NCBI GenBank assembly: GCA_964471435.1
Contig: CAYYGA010000051.1
Location: 1-10,301, forward strand
Length of the DNA stretch: 10,301 nt
Direction of reading: 5' to 3'
Origin: Facklamia sp964471435
GTDB taxonomy: Bacteria; Bacillota; Bacilli; Lactobacillales; Aerococcaceae
Position 1 is the first letter of the stretch, and each line of letters opens with the position of its first letter. Position numbers and translations under genes: made by a program. Positions 7,103-10,301 of this stretch are shown here, piece after piece. The notes under the pieces were generated by a model. That model saw only the letters and a program-made list of their open reading frames with translations, searched no databases and had not been told where the DNA came from.

Positions 7103-7108
7103 GGAGGT
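7103..7108 (+). promoter_or_regulatory. Ribosome binding site deciding the binding-protein start
   Basis: GGAGGT lies six bases before the ATG at 7115. An in-frame GTG at 7085 would add ten residues, but it has no such site, falls in the operator dyad and would put residues before the signal peptide. Confidence 0.85.
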
Positions 7109-7114
7109 AATGCA

Positions 7115-8626
7115 ATGAAAAAGCTTATTAAAATTTTTGTATCAGTTCTAATGTTGTTGTCACTTGCTCCTTTTTCGTCATTAAATGTAAGCGCTCAATC
7201 AGAGGGTGGAATAATTAATATTGGTCTCACCGCTAACCCAAGTACTCTTGATCCGGTGACTTACACAAGTCAATATGAATCCAATGTTATGAGACAAGTG
7301 ATGGATACTTTGCTTATTATTGATCCTGAAACGAGTGAGTACTTACCTTCTTTAGCTACCGAGTGGGAAGCAAATGAAGATGGTTCTGCTTATACCTTTA
7401 AACTTCGAGAAGGCGTTCATTTCCAAGCAGGTGAGTACCAAGAAGGTCGCGAGATGGTTGCTGAAGACGTCAAATTCAGTTTAGAACGATCAGCAAACGA
7501 GTCAGCAATGAATCGTTTAAGAGGTGTGAAAGAAGTTGAAATTGTGGATGACTATGAAGTAATAGTTCATTTAGAATCTCCCAATGCCGCTTTATTAGGC
7601 ATGCTGACAGATATGGGGAATGCTATTATTCCACAAGAGGAAGTCGAAGGATGGGGCGATGCCTTTGCACAAAACATTTTAGGTACTGGTCCTTTCCAAA
7701 TAAATAATTTACAAGCTGGCCAACAAATTGAATTAGTCCGTCATGATAATTACTGGGGTGAAAGACCCAACTTAGATGGTGTCACTTTTAAAGTTATAAC
7801 TGATGGTACAATGATGACTAACTCCTTGCTTTCTGGAGATATCCATATTGCTACAGATATTAAAGGCCAAAATCGCGAAATCATTACCCAATCAGATGGG
7901 GTAGAATTAATTAGTATTCCAGGAATGCAAACTTCATACCTAGATATGAATAATGTGACTGGACCAACAGCCGATGCTAAAGTACGTGAAGCAATTTATA
8001 TGGCAACAAATGTTGAAGAAATTGTAATGGGCGTTAACCAGTGGGGAGGCGCTGAAGTTTCATACTCACCTCTACCAAAAGCTTCATGGGGTTACTTAGA
8101 AAATTCTGCTGACTATATACCAGAATATAATCCTGAAGCTGCCAAAGCACTATTAGCTGAAACTGAGTATGCAGATGGTTTTTCAATTGATTTATTTGCT
8201 GCCGAAGCTCGTGTACCGTACGCAACAATTTTCCAATCTCAAATGAAAGAAAATCTTAATATTGATGTGAATATCAATGTTCAAGAATGGGGTACTTATA
8301 GTCAAACAGTATCTAACGGACAAGCACCGTTGAATATTGGAGGTTGGTCNNNNNNNNNNGGATCTCTGGGTAATGGAAAAGGTTATAACGTCCCAGAAGT
8401 TGATACCTTACTTGATCAAGCTTTAAGTGAAACTGATCAAGAGGTGCGTTCTGACCTCTACAAAGAAGCCCAAGAAATCATCTTACAAGACTATTCAAGG
8501 ATTGAATTAGAATTAGTTGAAACAGCTTATGGCATTTCTGAAAGTGTCGAAGGTTTCTCTGTACGTCCTGATTCATACATCGTCATTGTAAACAATGAAG
8601 GAACGAATACATCATTAGCTCAATAA
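7115..8626 (+). CDS. Peptide ABC transporter substrate-binding protein (SBP_bac_5 / DppA-OppA type), sequence interrupted by Ns
   Basis: The extracellular ligand-binding subunit for the divergent permease operon, 503 residues as assembled. Residues 1-27 are a signal peptide: basic MKKLIK, hydrophobic core, then VSA before Q28, a signal peptidase I type site. There is no lipobox cysteine, which is unusual for a Gram-positive binding protein. Family motifs include TLDPVTYTS after the leader, EYLPSLATEWEANEDGSAYT and FKLREGVHF, ILGTGPFQI, DNYWGERPNLDGVTFKVI, KVREAIYMATN and NPEAAKALLAE. The start is set by GGAGGT six bases upstream. Ten Ns fall in codons 412-415, after NIGGW and before GSLGNGKGYN, where relatives carry about 20 residues. 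The frame is open on both sides of the gap. It is transcribed from its own promoter with a dyad at the start site and ends at a strong terminator. The ligand cannot be read from sequence. Confidence 0.93.
   Translation: MKKLIKIFVSVLMLLSLAPFSSLNVSAQSEGGIINIGLTANPSTLDPVTYTSQYESNVMRQVMDTLLIIDPETSEYLPSLATEWEANEDGSAYTFKLREGVHFQAGEYQEGREMVAEDVKFSLERSANESAMNRLRGVKEVEIVDDYEVIVHLESPNAALLGMLTDMGNAIIPQEEVEGWGDAFAQNILGTGPFQINNLQAGQQIELVRHDNYWGERPNLDGVTFKVITDGTMMTNSLLSGDIHIATDIKGQNREIITQSDGVELISIPGMQTSYLDMNNVTGPTADAKVREAIYMATNVEEIVMGVNQWGGAEVSYSPLPKASWGYLENSADYIPEYNPEAAKALLAETEYADGFSIDLFAAEARVPYATIFQSQMKENLNIDVNINVQEWGTYSQTVSNGQAPLNIGGWXXXXGSLGNGKGYNVPEVDTLLDQALSETDQEVRSDLYKEAQEIILQDYSRIELELVETAYGISESVEGFSVRPDSYIVIVNNEGTNTSLAQ
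8350..8359. other. Assembly gap (10 Ns)
   Basis: Ten Ns interrupt the binding-protein gene. The flanking codons stay in one frame. Family comparison suggests the real missing piece is near 58 bases, so the run is probably a placeholder rather than a measured length. Confidence 0.95.
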
Positions 8627-8656
8627 GGTGTTAGCCTCTTAAAAATTAATAATTAG

Positions 8657-8692
8657 GAAAACACTCCACTCACTTGGAGTGTTTTCTTTATT
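8657..8692 (+). terminator. Rho-independent terminator of the binding-protein gene
   Basis: GAAAACACTCCA (8657-8668) and TGGAGTGTTTTC (8675-8686) form a perfect 12-base-pair stem with a 6-base loop, followed by TTTATT. It lies 30 bases past the stop codon. It separates the binding-protein transcript from the S9 peptidase gene, though partial read-through is possible. Confidence 0.92.
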
Positions 8693-8726
8693 AAATAGGG
8701 AAAAATTAAAGTGGAAGGAAGTTTAT

Positions 8727-10301
8727 ATGAATACATTCAAAAATTCAAAAACACTATATGCTCTTGAATATTTATCCTCCTTGAATGGAGAGGGAGATAA
8801 TCTTGTTTATGTGAATACATATATTTCAAAAGAAGATAATAGTTATATTTCAGATATTATAATGAAGAACTTAATCACTGATAAAGAAAGAGCTATTATT
8901 AGAAATGGGTTCCAAAACACTTATCCCATTATAAATGAAGAAAATTTGTTTTATCTCTCAAATTTAAATGGTAATAAACAGGTTTATCGTTATGATTTTA
9001 AAAAGCAGCAAAATTTTCAGCTAACTTTTTCCAATACAGACATCGTATATTATGATGTACTTGATGCCCACTCTTTAGCCTTTGTTACTTCTCTTCCATT
9101 AGATTTTGACAACTATTTTTTTTGGAAAGAAATTACTGAAGAAAAGAATAAGGAAGATGAATTTTATCGCATTGAAAATATGGCTTATCTAGCTGATGGA
9201 GTGGGTTTTATTAACCCAGATTTACAAACTTATCTATGTATTCAAGACCTAAAAACTCAAGAAGTTCATCTTATTTCAGATATTTCTCGAGGATATAATA
9301 TGCGGCGTTTTTTTTCAAGTACTTCAAATGGTAAGCAAATATATTATGAAAAAGCTCTCTGCCCTAAAGATGATTACAATTCAGACAGTGGCATTTATAA
9401 CTATGATAGAGTTACAAATAAAATAAACCATTTGACAAACCACTATTCAACTGGAATCTTTGCAGAACCTTCTATTTCACCTGATGGAAAAAATATAGCC
9501 TTTATTGGCAATGAACTGCCTTACGAAACACCTAATCAAAATAACTTATACTTATTAAACACATCTACCGGTATGATGAAAAATTTGTCAGATGAAAATG
9601 GATATGATATTCAATTTTGTGATAATAGTGTCTCTGACATATATCAGAATATTACTGCTCCTTTAATTCAATGGACAAATGATTCAAGTACTTTTTATGT
9701 TACAAGTTCTGAATATGGGAATGTGAAATTATATCTTGCTAACTTAAAGGGGGAATTAAAAGAAATTTCACCCACTCACGCAGTCTTAAAAGAATATTTT
9801 GTTTCTAAATCAAATACTCTCTTTGCATTTACCAGTTACCCTGATAAACCAGTTATGTTAGAAAAGTATGATGGTCAAATATGGCATGAGATAACTACAA
9901 AGGTAAGTGAGTATTATAGCACTTTCAATTACGGTAAATATCAAGAAGTTGAATACGAGGCAGAAGATGGTGGGATTATTCACGGTATACTCTGTACCCC
10001 AGCTAATTTTAATCCTGAAGAAAAATATCCATTGATATTGAATATTCATGGGGGTCCATATACTATGCATGCTTGGAATTTTTATCACGAAGTCCAACAT
10101 ATGCTTGCGAATGGTTACTTAGTCTTATTAGTAAATCCTAGAGGTAGTTTTGGTTACGGTCAAAAGCACGCTTATGGAGTATATCAAAGGTATGGTAAAG
10201 AGGACTATTCTGATCTTATGACCGCTTTAGATAAAGTTATAGAAAACCACTCGTTTGTCGACGATACCCGTTTATTTGTGACAGGCGGAAGTTATGGTGG
10301 A
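8727..10301 (+). CDS. S9 family serine peptidase (prolyl oligopeptidase / acylaminoacyl-peptidase type), 3' end outside the window
   Basis: The frame is open for 525 codons to the window edge. The first roughly 410 residues are a diverged beta-propeller with repeated strands such as ISPDGKNIAFIG and TNDSSTFYVTSSEYG. From about 410 the alpha/beta-hydrolase domain begins: EYEAEDGGIIHGILCTPANF, the oxyanion block NIHGGP (HGGP at 441-444), LVNPRGSFGYG, and finally TGGSYGG with the nucleophile S522. The catalytic Asp and His lie beyond the window; full members have about 600 to 680 residues. There is no signal peptide, so it should act in the cytoplasm, trimming peptides or releasing acylated N-terminal residues. 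AAGGAAG lies seven bases before the ATG. No convincing promoter of its own is visible in the 34 bases after the terminator, so it may depend on read-through. It is probably part of the same peptide-use function, by position. Confidence 0.9.
   Translation, partial: MNTFKNSKTLYALEYLSSLNGEGDNLVYVNTYISKEDNSYISDIIMKNLITDKERAIIRNGFQNTYPIINEENLFYLSNLNGNKQVYRYDFKKQQNFQLTFSNTDIVYYDVLDAHSLAFVTSLPLDFDNYFFWKEITEEKNKEDEFYRIENMAYLADGVGFINPDLQTYLCIQDLKTQEVHLISDISRGYNMRRFFSSTSNGKQIYYEKALCPKDDYNSDSGIYNYDRVTNKINHLTNHYSTGIFAEPSISPDGKNIAFIGNELPYETPNQNNLYLLNTSTGMMKNLSDENGYDIQFCDNSVSDIYQNITAPLIQWTNDSSTFYVTSSEYGNVKLYLANLKGELKEISPTHAVLKEYFVSKSNTLFAFTSYPDKPVMLEKYDGQIWHEITTKVSEYYSTFNYGKYQEVEYEAEDGGIIHGILCTPANFNPEEKYPLILNIHGGPYTMHAWNFYHEVQHMLANGYLVLLVNPRGSFGYGQKHAYGVYQRYGKEDYSDLMTALDKVIENHSFVDDTRLFVTGGSYGG

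Noticed and set aside
8034..8228. Minus-strand open frame inside the binding-protein gene
   Set aside because: It is a shadow of a well-supported gene, low in complexity and without family features.
9858..10100. Minus-strand open frame inside the S9 peptidase gene
   Set aside because: The sense frame carries HGGP and the active-site region here; the antisense frame has no support.
1..10301. CRISPR array, tRNA or rRNA genes, insertion sequence or phage genes
   Set aside because: No regularly spaced repeats, cloverleaf-like sequences, rRNA stretches, transposase motifs or terminal inverted repeats were found on reading both strands.

Overview
The window reads as chromosomal DNA of a low-GC Gram-positive bacterium (Bacillota, possibly of the Lactobacillales/Carnobacteriaceae type). 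The signs are AT-rich intergenic DNA, strong AGGAGG-type ribosome binding sites, and TTTACT/TATAGT-like promoters. I cannot name the species from sequence alone.

Layout. Positions 5-187 (minus strand) hold a decayed C-terminal remnant of an oligopeptide-binding protein gene. Positions 202-6909 hold a minus-strand cluster, in transcription order: two Opp/Dpp-type permeases (OppB-like, OppC-like), two ATPases (OppD-like, OppF-like), an M20 zinc peptidase, an AroM-family protein of the Asp/Glu racemase type, and a DUF1177 protein. Gaps are 1, 11, 17, 74, 99 and 44 bases, so at least the transporter part is one operon and probably the whole set is. A 205-base divergent control region follows. The matching substrate-binding protein is then read on the plus strand (7115-8626). 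Its sequence is interrupted by a 10-N gap, and it ends at a strong terminator. Next is an S9 (prolyl-oligopeptidase type) serine peptidase on the plus strand, cut by the window end exactly at its catalytic-serine motif.

How the parts fit together (inference). The secreted binding protein, the OppBC channel and the OppDF ATPases would import a peptide-like compound. The M20 peptidase and perhaps the S9 peptidase would cleave it inside the cell. The AroM and DUF1177 proteins, neither with an assigned reaction, would act on a product or an unusual stereoisomer. The whole looks like a substrate-specific peptide or amino-acid-derivative uptake and breakdown island rather than a housekeeping Opp system.

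The control region has two divergent promoters built alike (TTTACT, 17-base spacer, extended TGG -10). A 28-base dyad around a perfect 12-base palindrome lies at the predicted start of the binding-protein transcript. Its TGGT-N4-ACCA form resembles operators of HutC/NagR-type GntR regulators. No regulator gene lies in the window.
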